From NCBI GenBank assembly GCA_045601465.1, contig JAZRZU010000095.1, forward strand, positions 1 through 6,070: DNA of 6,070 nucleotides, given 5' to 3'. This DNA comes from RGIG3009 sp045601465. Its GTDB lineage: Bacteria; Bacillota; Clostridia; Oscillospirales; Acutalibacteraceae. Each line of letters opens with the position of its first letter. Position 1 is the first letter of the stretch. Of the stretch, positions 1 to 6,025 are shown piece after piece. The translations under genes were made by a program, and so were the position numbers. Under the pieces are notes generated by a model. That model had not been told where the DNA came from, did no database searches, and saw only the letters and a program-made list of their open reading frames with translations.

Positions 1-1
1 T

Positions 2-1354
2 AAAAGATATAAAAAGGATGAGTTTGAGTGTATTGTTGTGTACGGACGCCGTCGTGTTGGCAAGACAGCACTGATCAATGAGTTCTGCAAAGGTAAACCG
101 ACAGTGTTCTTTTCAGCACTTAATGCATCATCTCAAGAAAACCTTGAGGCGTTATCAAAGGCAATTTATGAAAAGGATCATCCCGGAGCAGAGACAGCAC
201 CGATTTACCAATCCTTTGATGCGGCGTTTGCTGAAATTACAAGAATGGCCGAAGAGGACAGATTAGTATTTGTTATAGATGAGTATCCGTATCTTGCTAA
301 AGCTAATAAGTCCATATCCTCTCGCCTGCAACACATTATTGATCACACTTGGAAAAACGGAAAACTCTTCTTAATTCTTTGCGGCTCTTCTATGAGCTTT
401 ATGGAATATCAGGTGTTGGGTTATGAGAGTCCGTTATACGGACGTCGCACTGGTCAGTTTAAAATTCAGGCTTTAACTTATAATGAAATGACAGCATTCA
501 ATCCGAACTTGACGGATGAGCAGCAGGCGTTTATCTACGGTATTACCGGTGGCATTCCGCATTACATTAACAAACTTGATGTTGATGGCGATGTGGATGA
601 GGCTTTAAAGGAAAATTTATTTAATACTTCGAGTTATCTCTATGAGGAGCCCGAGAATTTGCTCAAGCAGGAACTGCGTGAACCGGCTATTTATAATTCA
701 GTTATCACGGCTGTTGCCAGCGGAGCTTCCCATTCTAATGAAATTGCCACCAAAGTAGGAATCGAGTCCCCTGTTTGCGCTAAATATCTAAAAGTGCTTT
801 TGGAACTTGGCATTCTTGTTAAGGAAACACCTATTACAGAAAAAGCCGGAAAGAAAACTATCTATGCCATCGGCGATAATTTCTTCCGGTTCTGGTATCG
901 TTTTGTGCCTCAAAACACTTCGGCAATCAGTTCAGGAAAAATTGAAAGAATCTATGATCCTATTATCAAGAAGCATTACCCTGATTATATGGGACTTATC
1001 TTTGAACAAATGTGCCGTGAATATCTATTCCTCTATGCCGAGGATGTTCCTGTTGTACTGTCCGACATCGGCCAGTGGTGGGGCACTGATTCTAAGGCAA
1101 AGAAAGAAGTTCAAATTGATATTGTTGGAACTCCTGTTGAGGGTAATGAGTATATCATCGGTTCGTGCAAGTATCGTAACGCTCCTGTTGGTGTTGATGA
1201 ACTTGAACTTCTAAAGCAATACGCAGATGTATTTGGCAAAGGAGATAAATATCATTACTATATTTTCTCCAAAAGCGGTTTTACTCAAGGATTACAAGAA
1301 TTTGCAAATAAGGGTGAAGTTAGACTTGTAACCTTGCAGGATATGTATCAGTAA
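2..1354 (+). CDS. AAA-type ATPase with C-terminal DUF234 nuclease-like domain (5' end outside window)
   Basis: The reading frame is open from base 2, giving 450 visible residues. A GTG at 38 lies only a few residues before the Walker A loop, so it is not the true start; in this family an N-terminal segment of about 15-20 residues precedes it, so the gene begins upstream. Visible motifs are the Walker A loop GRRRVGKT (residues 15-22), Walker B VFVIDEYPYL (acidic pair D93-E94), a sensor-like LILCGSS, and a winged-helix-like stretch (about 235-275, with NEIATKVGI and LLELGILVKE). The C-terminal DUF234 domain resembles a PD-(D/E)xK fold: E335 in GLIFEQMCREYL, D373 in VQIDIVG, and GSCKYR with K390. 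This matches the ATPase_2 plus DUF234 family (often annotated 'ATP-binding protein' or 'archaeal ATPase'), whose biological role is poorly known. In many relatives the last motif is ECK; here it is SCK, so nuclease activity is uncertain. A terminator follows, so it is probably not co-transcribed with the next gene. Confidence 0.93.
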   Translation, partial: KRYKKDEFECIVVYGRRRVGKTALINEFCKGKPTVFFSALNASSQENLEALSKAIYEKDHPGAETAPIYQSFDAAFAEITRMAEEDRLVFVIDEYPYLAKANKSISSRLQHIIDHTWKNGKLFLILCGSSMSFMEYQVLGYESPLYGRRTGQFKIQALTYNEMTAFNPNLTDEQQAFIYGITGGIPHYINKLDVDGDVDEALKENLFNTSSYLYEEPENLLKQELREPAIYNSVITAVASGASHSNEIATKVGIESPVCAKYLKVLLELGILVKETPITEKAGKKTIYAIGDNFFRFWYRFVPQNTSAISSGKIERIYDPIIKKHYPDYMGLIFEQMCREYLFLYAEDVPVVLSDIGQWWGTDSKAKKEVQIDIVGTPVEGNEYIIGSCKYRNAPVGVDELELLKQYADVFGKGDKYHYYIFSKSGFTQGLQEFANKGEVRLVTLQDMYQ

Positions 1355-1369
1355 GATTACTATCACAGG

Positions 1370-1410
1370 AAAAGCCGGATGAGCATATTTGTTTATCCGG
1401 TTTTTTGTTT
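1370..1410 (+). terminator. Rho-independent terminator of the ATPase gene
   Basis: The core stem is CCGGAT (1375-1380) pairing with ATCCGG (1395-1400), extended outward by one G-U pair and an A-run against the T-run. The loop is 14 nt. TTTTTTGTTTT follows directly (1401-1411). It starts 15 nt after the ATPase stop codon. The A-tract on the left side means it could also work weakly in the reverse direction. Confidence 0.85.
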
Positions 1411-1451
1411 TAAAATTGGGCGACAAATCACCGAAGTTTTAAATACATTTC

Positions 1452-1489
1452 ACAAAAAGTGTATTTACATTCTTGCTTTAATATTGTAA
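1452..1489 (+). promoter_or_regulatory. Bipartite element copy 1, upstream of the surface-protein gene
   Basis: ACAAAAAGTGT (1452-1462), a 15-nt gap, then TTAATATTGTAA (1478-1489). The same two blocks at the same spacing occur at 5761-5798 before the AbrB-like gene, with 11 of 11 and 11 of 12 identities and a mostly unrelated gap. The second block overlaps the proposed -35 box of the surface-protein promoter, where an operator or activator site would be expected. A small dyad, TGTA-TT-TACA (1460-1469), lies in the gap, and AAATACA/TGTATTT arms (1441-1447 and 1460-1466) surround the first block. A regulatory function is inferred; the shared sequence is observed. A+T richness makes chance similarity possible for the second block alone. 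Confidence 0.5.
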
Positions 1490-1512
1490 TAATAGAGTGA
1501 TTGCGCTATAAT
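1484..1512 (+). promoter_or_regulatory. Predicted sigma-A-type promoter of the surface-protein gene
   Basis: A perfect -10 box TATAAT (1507-1512) lies 17 nt after a -35-like TTGTAA (1484-1489, four of six matches to TTGACA). Transcription would start near 1519, giving a leader of about 100 nt before the ATG at 1623. The leader contains the two palindromes described separately. A weaker alternative is TTTACA (1464-1469) with TAATAA (1487-1492), also at 17-nt spacing. Confidence 0.65.
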
Positions 1513-1555
1513 ATAACAAGTGAAATTATAATATTTTTTGATATATGAAAATTTT

Positions 1556-1571
1556 AAGGGGATATCCCCTT
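1556..1571. repeat. 16-bp perfect palindrome in the leader
   Basis: AAGGGGATATCCCCTT reads the same on both strands. It lies within the predicted 5' leader of the surface-protein gene. Its last bases (1568-1571) are shared with the left arm of the next hairpin, so in RNA the two structures cannot both form completely. As DNA it is also a plausible site for a dimeric regulator. Confidence 0.8.
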
Positions 1572-1596
1572 AGTGGTTATTTTATAACCACTAAGG
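1568..1596 (+). promoter_or_regulatory. 13-bp perfect stem-loop just before the ribosome binding site
   Basis: CCTTAGTGGTTAT (1568-1580) pairs perfectly with ATAACCACTAAGG (1584-1596), with a TTT loop. No U-tract follows, so it is not a terminator. It ends 10 nt before the AAAGGAG used for initiation, and its 3' arm begins a second, unused AAGGAG (1593-1598). It may protect the mRNA 5' end, set translation level, or switch with the overlapping palindrome at 1556-1571. The pairing is seen directly; function is inferred. It matches no riboswitch class I recognise. Confidence 0.7.
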
Positions 1597-1606
1597 AGCT
1601 CTGTCT

Positions 1607-1613
1607 GAAAGGA
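1607..1613 (+). promoter_or_regulatory. Ribosome binding site that fixes the surface-protein start
   Basis: GAAAGGAG ends at 1613, 9 nt before the ATG at 1623. The longer frame from an ATG at 1545 has no Shine-Dalgarno sequence and would translate through both palindromes, adding 26 residues before a good signal peptide. The start at 1623 is therefore preferred. Confidence 0.9.
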
Positions 1614-1622
1614 GTTCTACAT

Positions 1623-1790
1623 ATGAAAACCTGGGAAAAGATTTTGCTTTATCCGATCGGCCTTTGTTTGTGGCTTGAGGATCATGCAAAGAAAACCGGC
1701 AAATTTATAGAAAGGAAATCCAAGCCTGCTATCGCTATGCTTGTGGCGGTGACGATGCTGCTGTCGCTGATGCCAATGACTGCATTTGCG
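1623..1790 (+). other. Long Sec signal peptide of the surface protein
   Basis: The hydrophobic core is AIAMLVAVTMLLSLM (36-50), followed by PMTAFA and a predicted cut after A56. The region before it is unusually long (35 residues). It contains its own hydrophobic patch, ILLYPIGLCLWL (7-18), and a basic stretch ending RKSKP. Extended N-regions occur in large Gram-positive surface proteins. The first hydrophobic patch is too short and too broken to be a confident membrane helix. Confidence 0.85.
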
Positions 1791-4700
1791 GCGCTAATTA
1801 CCAATCAGAAAAACAGTATAAAGATCACCCCTTATGAGAACATTGGTGAAAATGATGCGCATGTTGCAGAATCCTTGGCACAATACTTTTTGGGTGACCC
1901 TACTGCTCTGGTTGAAAACTCAGCGTCAATTGTTTGTGCAGATAATCATCAGATTGCCACACTAACAGGAGGTACAGAGCTTCTGGGAATAGAAGAAGGC
2001 TTTGTTCTTTCTACCGGAAATACGCACGCAAATTTTGATAACAGCTATATGGCAGATTACAATGGGACCTACAAGGATGCTGATTTAAACGAACTGATAG
2101 AGTCGCAGGGACAAGAATACGGTGGCGATACGGCGGCATTACAATTCCAGGTGAGATCCACGGGAACCGCCCTTGATTTCAACTATGTTTTTGTTTCTTC
2201 CGAATTTGACCAGAATTCTAAGTATAATGATATTTTTGGCCTTTTCATCAAGGTGAACGACGGCGAATTTGAAAACATTGCTTTGCTGCCTGAAGGGGAA
2301 ATGGTGACCATTACAAATCTGCGCACCGATCCTTTAACAAATTCTACCGGCGCAAGAATTACAAAAGATATGCAATTACGCTATATTACCACCGACATTA
2401 ACAAGGTGAATAGCGCATATAACGGTTATTCCATTGTGCTTACGGCTTCTAAAAATGTTGCGGTAGGCGATGTTATCACGGTGAAGTTTGTTATTGCCGA
2501 TGTTGGAGATCATAATTATGACTCCTCCATCATCATGCAAAAGGGATCGTTTAAGTTTACTGCGAAGGGAAATAGCATCACCTCTCTCACTGAAGGCACA
2601 GAGCTGGAATTGAACCGCCCTGCAGAAAACGGTGCTGCCGATTTCTCGGTTAAAGTGGATGGCATCGCTCTGCCTAACAATCTTTATTCCGTTGAGAATG
2701 CCGATACAAAAAAACCCGTCATTAAATTTACAGAGGGCGCAAATCTGAATTGCCAAAGTGTTATAGAGATAGGCATTGTGGGCATTACAGAGCCCATTGT
2801 AATCACCAATAATTTAGCCCATCAGTGGAGCACGCAGTACGAAAACGATGCCGATGGTCATTGGAAAAAATGCACCGTGAATGGTTGCGATGAAACAAGC
2901 GAGAAAACCGAACACGGCTACACCTACACCGCAAGCGACAACATAATTACCGAGAGCTGTATATGCGGCCATGAAGAAACTGCAACCCTTAATGCGCCTT
3001 CGGGTGATGTTATTTATGACGGTGCCGAGAAAATAGCCATAGTTTTTTATTCGGAAAATTGGAAAGGCGGAAATCTGACCGTTACACACAACAATAATAT
3101 CAATGCAGGAGATCTTTCGGCATCTGCAAGTATTTCTATAAAAGGTGCGACTGCTGAGATCTATTGGACTATCCTTGCTGCAACACCTTTATATGATATT
3201 CCTACAGATCTTACTGCCACATATGGGGATACCCTTGCCGATATTACATTGCCCAATGGTTGGAGCTGGGATGATTCTTTGACAACAAGCGTTGGTAATG
3301 TTGGAACAAAGATCTTTGTCGGTGTGTTCACACCAACCGACGCCGAGAATTATAAAACAGTCAAGGCCGACATAACGGTAACGGTTAAAAAAGCGGATTC
3401 TGCTTGCGCAGAACCTACCGCAAGACTCAACCTTGTGTATAACGGCGACGCAATGGAACTTATAAATGCAGGTTCTGCTGTCGGCGGAGAAATGCAATAT
3501 GTACTTGGTGCAAACAGCACTACTGCTCCGGCAAACAATTGGAGCACAACCATCCCTACCGGCAAAAACGCAGGTACTTATTACGTTTGGTACAGGGTGG
3601 TTGGCGACAGCAATCATAACGACGTTGCTCCTGCCTGTGTACCCGTGACGATTGCAAAAGCACAGCTTACCGTTACTGCAAATAACAAAACCATAATCTA
3701 TGGCAATGCCCCTGACAATAATGGTGTTACTTATACAGGATTTGTGTCTAATGAAATCGAACATGCGCTTGGCGGCACACTCGAATATGATTACAGCTAT
3801 ACACAGTACGGCAATGTGGGTGATTATAATATTACGCCCAAGGGATTAACTTCTGAAAATTATGAAATTATTTTTGTAAAAGGTATTTTGACCGTAGAAC
3901 AAAAGGAAATCGGCATTGCTTGGAGTAATACAGCTTTAACCTATAACGGTACGTCACAGAGGCCTACAGCCACCGCAACGGGTATGGTAAACGGTGATGA
4001 GCTTACTCTTACTGTTAGCGGTGAACAGACAAATGCATCCGACACCGCATATACCGCAACGGTTACAGCAATCAGCGGTGCAAAGGCAGGAAACTACAAA
4101 CTGCCGAGCAACGTGACCGCAAACTTCACTATCGCAAAGGCTGATCAAACAGCGCCCGTTGTGAACAAAGCGAATGAAACCATTTCTAAAAAGGCAGACG
4201 GTAAACTCACCAATGTTTCTGCCAATATGGAATACAGAGCCGAAGGCGAAAGCACCTATACCACCATTACAGGCAATACGGTAGAAGATCTCGCCGCAGG
4301 TAAATATTATGTGCGCATGAGGGGTGACGGCAACCATAATCCTTCACTTGATACCGCAGTCACCATCGCCGCAGGTAGAAAACTGAACGTAACGTTGCTG
4401 CAGAATCAAGTTGGCTATACACTGACAGTTGATAAGTCTACTCTTGATTGGCGAGAGGAATTTACTTTGACATATTCTTTAAAGGATGGTTATACTGAAC
4501 TTTCTAACTTTGCTGTAGAAGTGAACGGCAGTTCCGTAACACTCACAGATGGCAAGTACACAGTAACTGATTCTGAGGAGGATATCGTAATCACTGTTAA
4601 TGGTGTCGCAGACATTACTGTACCCGTTGCCGAAATCAATATCAAGGATAACAAATGGACTTCCTTCTGGAACAGCATCACCTTCGGTTTATTCTTTAAC

Positions 4701-5657
4701 GAAATCCAAGATGTTACTATTACTGCAAACGATTTGGGTAGCGGAGTGAATACAATTCAGTATTATCTGACTAGTGGCGAACTCAGTGAAGACGAAGTCG
4801 AAGTGATAACCGATTGGCAAGATTACAACGGCACCTTCAAGATTAATCCTGACAACAAATATGTTGTTTATGCTAAGATTACCGACAATGCCGGAAACTC
4901 TTTGATTATTAACTCAAATGGCATTGTGCTTGATGCTACAGCACCTGTTATCAACGGAATTGAAAATGGTCAAAATTATTATGGACAGGTTGTCTTCACG
5001 GTAACCGATGCTCTTACCGATATTGATAGGGTTGAGATTGATGGTGTTGATAAAACACATTTTGAGAGTCAATATGTTATCAATCCCGATAACCAGGAAC
5101 ATACTGTTATTGCAACCGATAAGGCAGGTAATGCAATTGAATACAAGATAATGGTTTATGAGAACTATACCGTAACCTTCAAAGTTGATGGTAACACTGT
5201 TGATACCCAAACTGTAGGCTATGGCAAGGATGCAACAGCTCCTGCTATTCCCGAAAAGGAAGGTTACACGCAGACAGCTCCCACATGGGATAAGGACGGT
5301 ACAAATATCACCGCCGACATCGAGATCAATGCTGTCTATACCATTAACGAGTACACCATTACCTTTATGGATGAGAGCGGTGTTTACAAGATTTTGACTG
5401 TGAAGCACGGTGAGAAGGTCACAATCTCCGATGTTCCCACAAAGGATGGATATACTGTTAAGTGGGATAAGGAGCTTGATACCGTTAAGGAAGATGTTAC
5501 TGTTAAGGCAGTCTACACCGAGATTCCCAAGACCGACAGTCCGCAGACTGGAGATAACAGCAATATGGCGCTCTGGATCGCTCTGCTCTTCATCAGCGGC
5601 GGCGCAGTTATTACGCTGACCGTGGTCGATAGAAAGAAAAGAACGGTAAAGCGCTAA
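1623..5657 (+). CDS. Secreted, sortase-anchored choice-of-anchor L surface protein with MBG/Ig-like and InlB-type repeats
   Basis: This 1344-residue protein has the layout of a Gram-positive adhesin, but no ligand can be predicted. In order it shows: a signal peptide (1-56, AFA cleavage); a choice-of-anchor L domain (about 58-315, with GFVLSTGN, DFNYVFVSSEFDQ, YNDIFGLFI and VKFVIADVGD); a linker beta module (318-398); a Cys/His segment (400-450: H400, C417, C422, C446, C448, H450); beta modules of MBG/YDG type (about 455-850, with TATYGDTL, YNGDAMEL, IIYGNAPDNNG and LTYNGTS); a degenerate module ending in RGDGNHN (852-925); Ig-like modules with DNAGN and DKAGN turns (about 923-1180); two InlB/flg_new-type repeats (1182-1242 and 1243-1302, each ending AVYT); and SPQTG (1306-1310), a membrane helix and the tail RKKRTVKR. 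Such proteins are exported by Sec and attached to peptidoglycan by a sortase. No catalytic domain is visible. The gene is monocistronic, with its own promoter and terminator. Domain boundaries are approximate. Confidence 0.93.
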   Translation: MKTWEKILLYPIGLCLWLEDHAKKTGKFIERKSKPAIAMLVAVTMLLSLMPMTAFAALITNQKNSIKITPYENIGENDAHVAESLAQYFLGDPTALVENSASIVCADNHQIATLTGGTELLGIEEGFVLSTGNTHANFDNSYMADYNGTYKDADLNELIESQGQEYGGDTAALQFQVRSTGTALDFNYVFVSSEFDQNSKYNDIFGLFIKVNDGEFENIALLPEGEMVTITNLRTDPLTNSTGARITKDMQLRYITTDINKVNSAYNGYSIVLTASKNVAVGDVITVKFVIADVGDHNYDSSIIMQKGSFKFTAKGNSITSLTEGTELELNRPAENGAADFSVKVDGIALPNNLYSVENADTKKPVIKFTEGANLNCQSVIEIGIVGITEPIVITNNLAHQWSTQYENDADGHWKKCTVNGCDETSEKTEHGYTYTASDNIITESCICGHEETATLNAPSGDVIYDGAEKIAIVFYSENWKGGNLTVTHNNNINAGDLSASASISIKGATAEIYWTILAATPLYDIPTDLTATYGDTLADITLPNGWSWDDSLTTSVGNVGTKIFVGVFTPTDAENYKTVKADITVTVKKADSACAEPTARLNLVYNGDAMELINAGSAVGGEMQYVLGANSTTAPANNWSTTIPTGKNAGTYYVWYRVVGDSNHNDVAPACVPVTIAKAQLTVTANNKTIIYGNAPDNNGVTYTGFVSNEIEHALGGTLEYDYSYTQYGNVGDYNITPKGLTSENYEIIFVKGILTVEQKEIGIAWSNTALTYNGTSQRPTATATGMVNGDELTLTVSGEQTNASDTAYTATVTAISGAKAGNYKLPSNVTANFTIAKADQTAPVVNKANETISKKADGKLTNVSANMEYRAEGESTYTTITGNTVEDLAAGKYYVRMRGDGNHNPSLDTAVTIAAGRKLNVTLLQNQVGYTLTVDKSTLDWREEFTLTYSLKDGYTELSNFAVEVNGSSVTLTDGKYTVTDSEEDIVITVNGVADITVPVAEINIKDNKWTSFWNSITFGLFFNEIQDVTITANDLGSGVNTIQYYLTSGELSEDEVEVITDWQDYNGTFKINPDNKYVVYAKITDNAGNSLIINSNGIVLDATAPVINGIENGQNYYGQVVFTVTDALTDIDRVEIDGVDKTHFESQYVINPDNQEHTVIATDKAGNAIEYKIMVYENYTVTFKVDGNTVDTQTVGYGKDATAPAIPEKEGYTQTAPTWDKDGTNITADIEINAVYTINEYTITFMDESGVYKILTVKHGEKVTISDVPTKDGYTVKWDKELDTVKEDVTVKAVYTEIPKTDSPQTGDNSNMALWIALLFISGGAVITLTVVDRKKRTVKR
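1797..2570 (+). other. Choice-of-anchor L domain
   Basis: The region encodes about residues 59-316. It has the conserved run of this family: an N-terminal AESLAQYFLG segment, GIEEGFVLSTGN, an ALQFQV...LDFNYVFVSSEF core, an acidic NDIFGLFI stretch, and a final VKFVIADVGDHNYDSSIIM before the exit strand. The domain is named for its association with varied C-terminal anchors; here the anchor is a sortase signal. Its ligand is unknown. Confidence 0.8.
2820..2975 (+). other. Cys/His segment in the surface protein
   Basis: Residues 400-450 hold H400, W402, H414, W415, C417, C422, H429, C446, C448 and H450. The spacing HW-x-x-C-x4-C then C-x-C-x-H resembles the HxW...HWxxC...C(x)CG segments that recur in Clostridia surface proteins, where a metal-binding or disulfide-stabilised role is plausible. 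A metal cannot be assigned from sequence. Confidence 0.55.
5166..5528 (+). repeat. Two InlB/flg_new-type beta repeats
   Basis: The first unit starts YTVTFKVDG and the second YTITFMDES. Each continues with a polar KDAT/EKVT turn, a KEGYT/KDGYT motif and a W in an APTWDK or VKWDK strand, then ends in AVYT. These small modules usually act as stalk spacers just before the wall anchor in Firmicute surface proteins. Confidence 0.75.
5538..5654 (+). other. Cell-wall sorting signal, SPQTG variant
   Basis: S1306-P-Q-T-G1310 is followed by DNSN, a hydrophobic helix of about 20 residues (ALWIALLFISGGAVITLTVV) and the basic tail DRKKRTVKR. Spacing and tail fit a sortase substrate. The usual Leu is replaced by Ser, as in the S/P-P-x-T-G motifs known for some Clostridia sortases. 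Confidence 0.88.
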
Positions 5658-5674
5658 ATCAGTAACAAACAGCC

Positions 5675-5707
5675 AAGGGCGATGACAAAATCCGTCATCG
5701 CCTTTTT
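5675..5707 (+). terminator. Rho-independent terminator of the surface-protein gene
   Basis: GGCGATGAC (5678-5686) pairs perfectly with GTCATCGCC (5694-5702) across a 7-nt loop, extended by AAG/TTT pairing, then a T-run (5703-5707). It starts 18 nt after the stop codon and separates the surface gene from the AbrB-like gene. Confidence 0.92.
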
Positions 5708-5725
5708 CATATATCGATTTGAAAA

Positions 5726-5756
5726 TTCAAAAACAATTGGAAATTCTACTCATAAT
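5726..5756 (+). promoter_or_regulatory. Possible promoter of the AbrB-like gene (weak)
   Basis: CATAAT (5751-5756) matches five of six bases of a -10 box. A -35-like TTCAAA (5726-5731) lies 19 nt before it. An alternative pair is TTGGAA (5737-5742) with TACAAA (5760-5765) at 17-nt spacing. Either start point would lie at the left side of, or inside, the dyad at 5756-5801. The region is A+T-rich, so the assignment is tentative. Confidence 0.3.
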
Positions 5757-5801
5757 TTCTACAAAAAGTGTGATACTAATATCACATTAATTTTGTAAAA
5801 A
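5756..5801. promoter_or_regulatory. Large two-part dyad / bipartite element copy 2, probable operator of the AbrB-like gene
   Basis: The inner arms are TGTGATA (5769-5775) and TATCACA (5780-5786) around CTAA. The outer arms are TACAAAA (5760-5766) and TTTTGTA (5791-5797), offset by 2 nt. The element also contains ACAAAAAGTGT (5761-5771) and TTAATTTTGTAA (5787-5798), which match copy 1 at 1452-1489 in sequence and spacing. It ends just before the ribosome binding site. That position would suit autorepression, as known for AbrB-family regulators; this role is inferred. Confidence 0.6.
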
Positions 5802-5807
5802 GAGGAG
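5802..5807 (+). promoter_or_regulatory. Ribosome binding site of the AbrB-like gene
   Basis: GAGGAG is followed by 8 nt and the ATG at 5816. It directly abuts the dyad, so a protein or RNA structure there could also affect translation. Confidence 0.88.
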
Positions 5808-5815
5808 ATTTATAT

Positions 5816-6025
5816 ATGAAAGCAACAGGTATTGTACGCCGTATCGACGACCTCGGCAGAGTCGTTATTCCCAAAGAGATTAGACGCACGATGCGGATTC
5901 GTGAGGGGGATCCGCTGGAGATCTTTACCAATCGGGACGGCGAGGTCATTTTCAAGAAGTACTCGGCGATGGAGAGTATGACGCAGCAGGTGCAGGTATT
6001 TGTGAAGATGACTTGTGGCATTTAG
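5816..6025 (+). CDS. Short SpoVT/AbrB-type DNA-binding protein lacking the C-terminal domain
   Basis: The 69-residue product starts MKATGIVRRIDDLGRVVIP and continues with the swapped-hairpin AbrB fold (KEIRRTMRIREGDPLEIF, then DGEVIFKKYS) to about residue 51. These motifs match SpoVT very closely. AbrB-fold proteins dimerise and bind DNA through this N-terminal unit. SpoVT is about 178 residues with a GAF-like sensor domain. Here only 18 residues follow KKYS (AMESMTQQVQVFVKMTCGI) before TAG, and they show no GAF motif. The gene may be a true small regulator or a truncated paralogue. The intact domain and strong ribosome binding site argue that the DNA-binding part is made. Synonymous sites look more G+C-rich than in the ATPase gene. 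The remaining 45 nt of the window hold nothing I can assign. Confidence 0.85.
   Translation: MKATGIVRRIDDLGRVVIPKEIRRTMRIREGDPLEIFTNRDGEVIFKKYSAMESMTQQVQVFVKMTCGI

Noticed and set aside
38..40. GTG as the start codon of the ATPase
   Set aside because: It would begin the protein right at the Walker A loop. The frame is open to the window edge, upstream residues fit the family (KDEFECIVVYGRRR), and there is no ribosome binding site in front of it.
1441..1600. Invertible promoter switch controlling the surface protein
   Set aside because: Phase-variable promoters lie between inverted repeats about 100-300 bp apart. The inverted repeats here are only 3-12 nt apart and do not flank the promoter, and no invertase gene is in the window.
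1545..1622. 26-residue N-terminal extension of the surface protein from the ATG at 1545
   Set aside because: No ribosome binding site precedes 1545 and the extension runs through both palindromes, whereas 1623 has a strong, well-spaced AAAGGAG and opens a normal signal-peptide protein.
2376..5408. Several open frames on the minus strand inside the surface-protein gene
   Set aside because: They lack ribosome binding sites and recognisable domains and lie opposite a continuous, well-supported coding region, so they are shadow frames.
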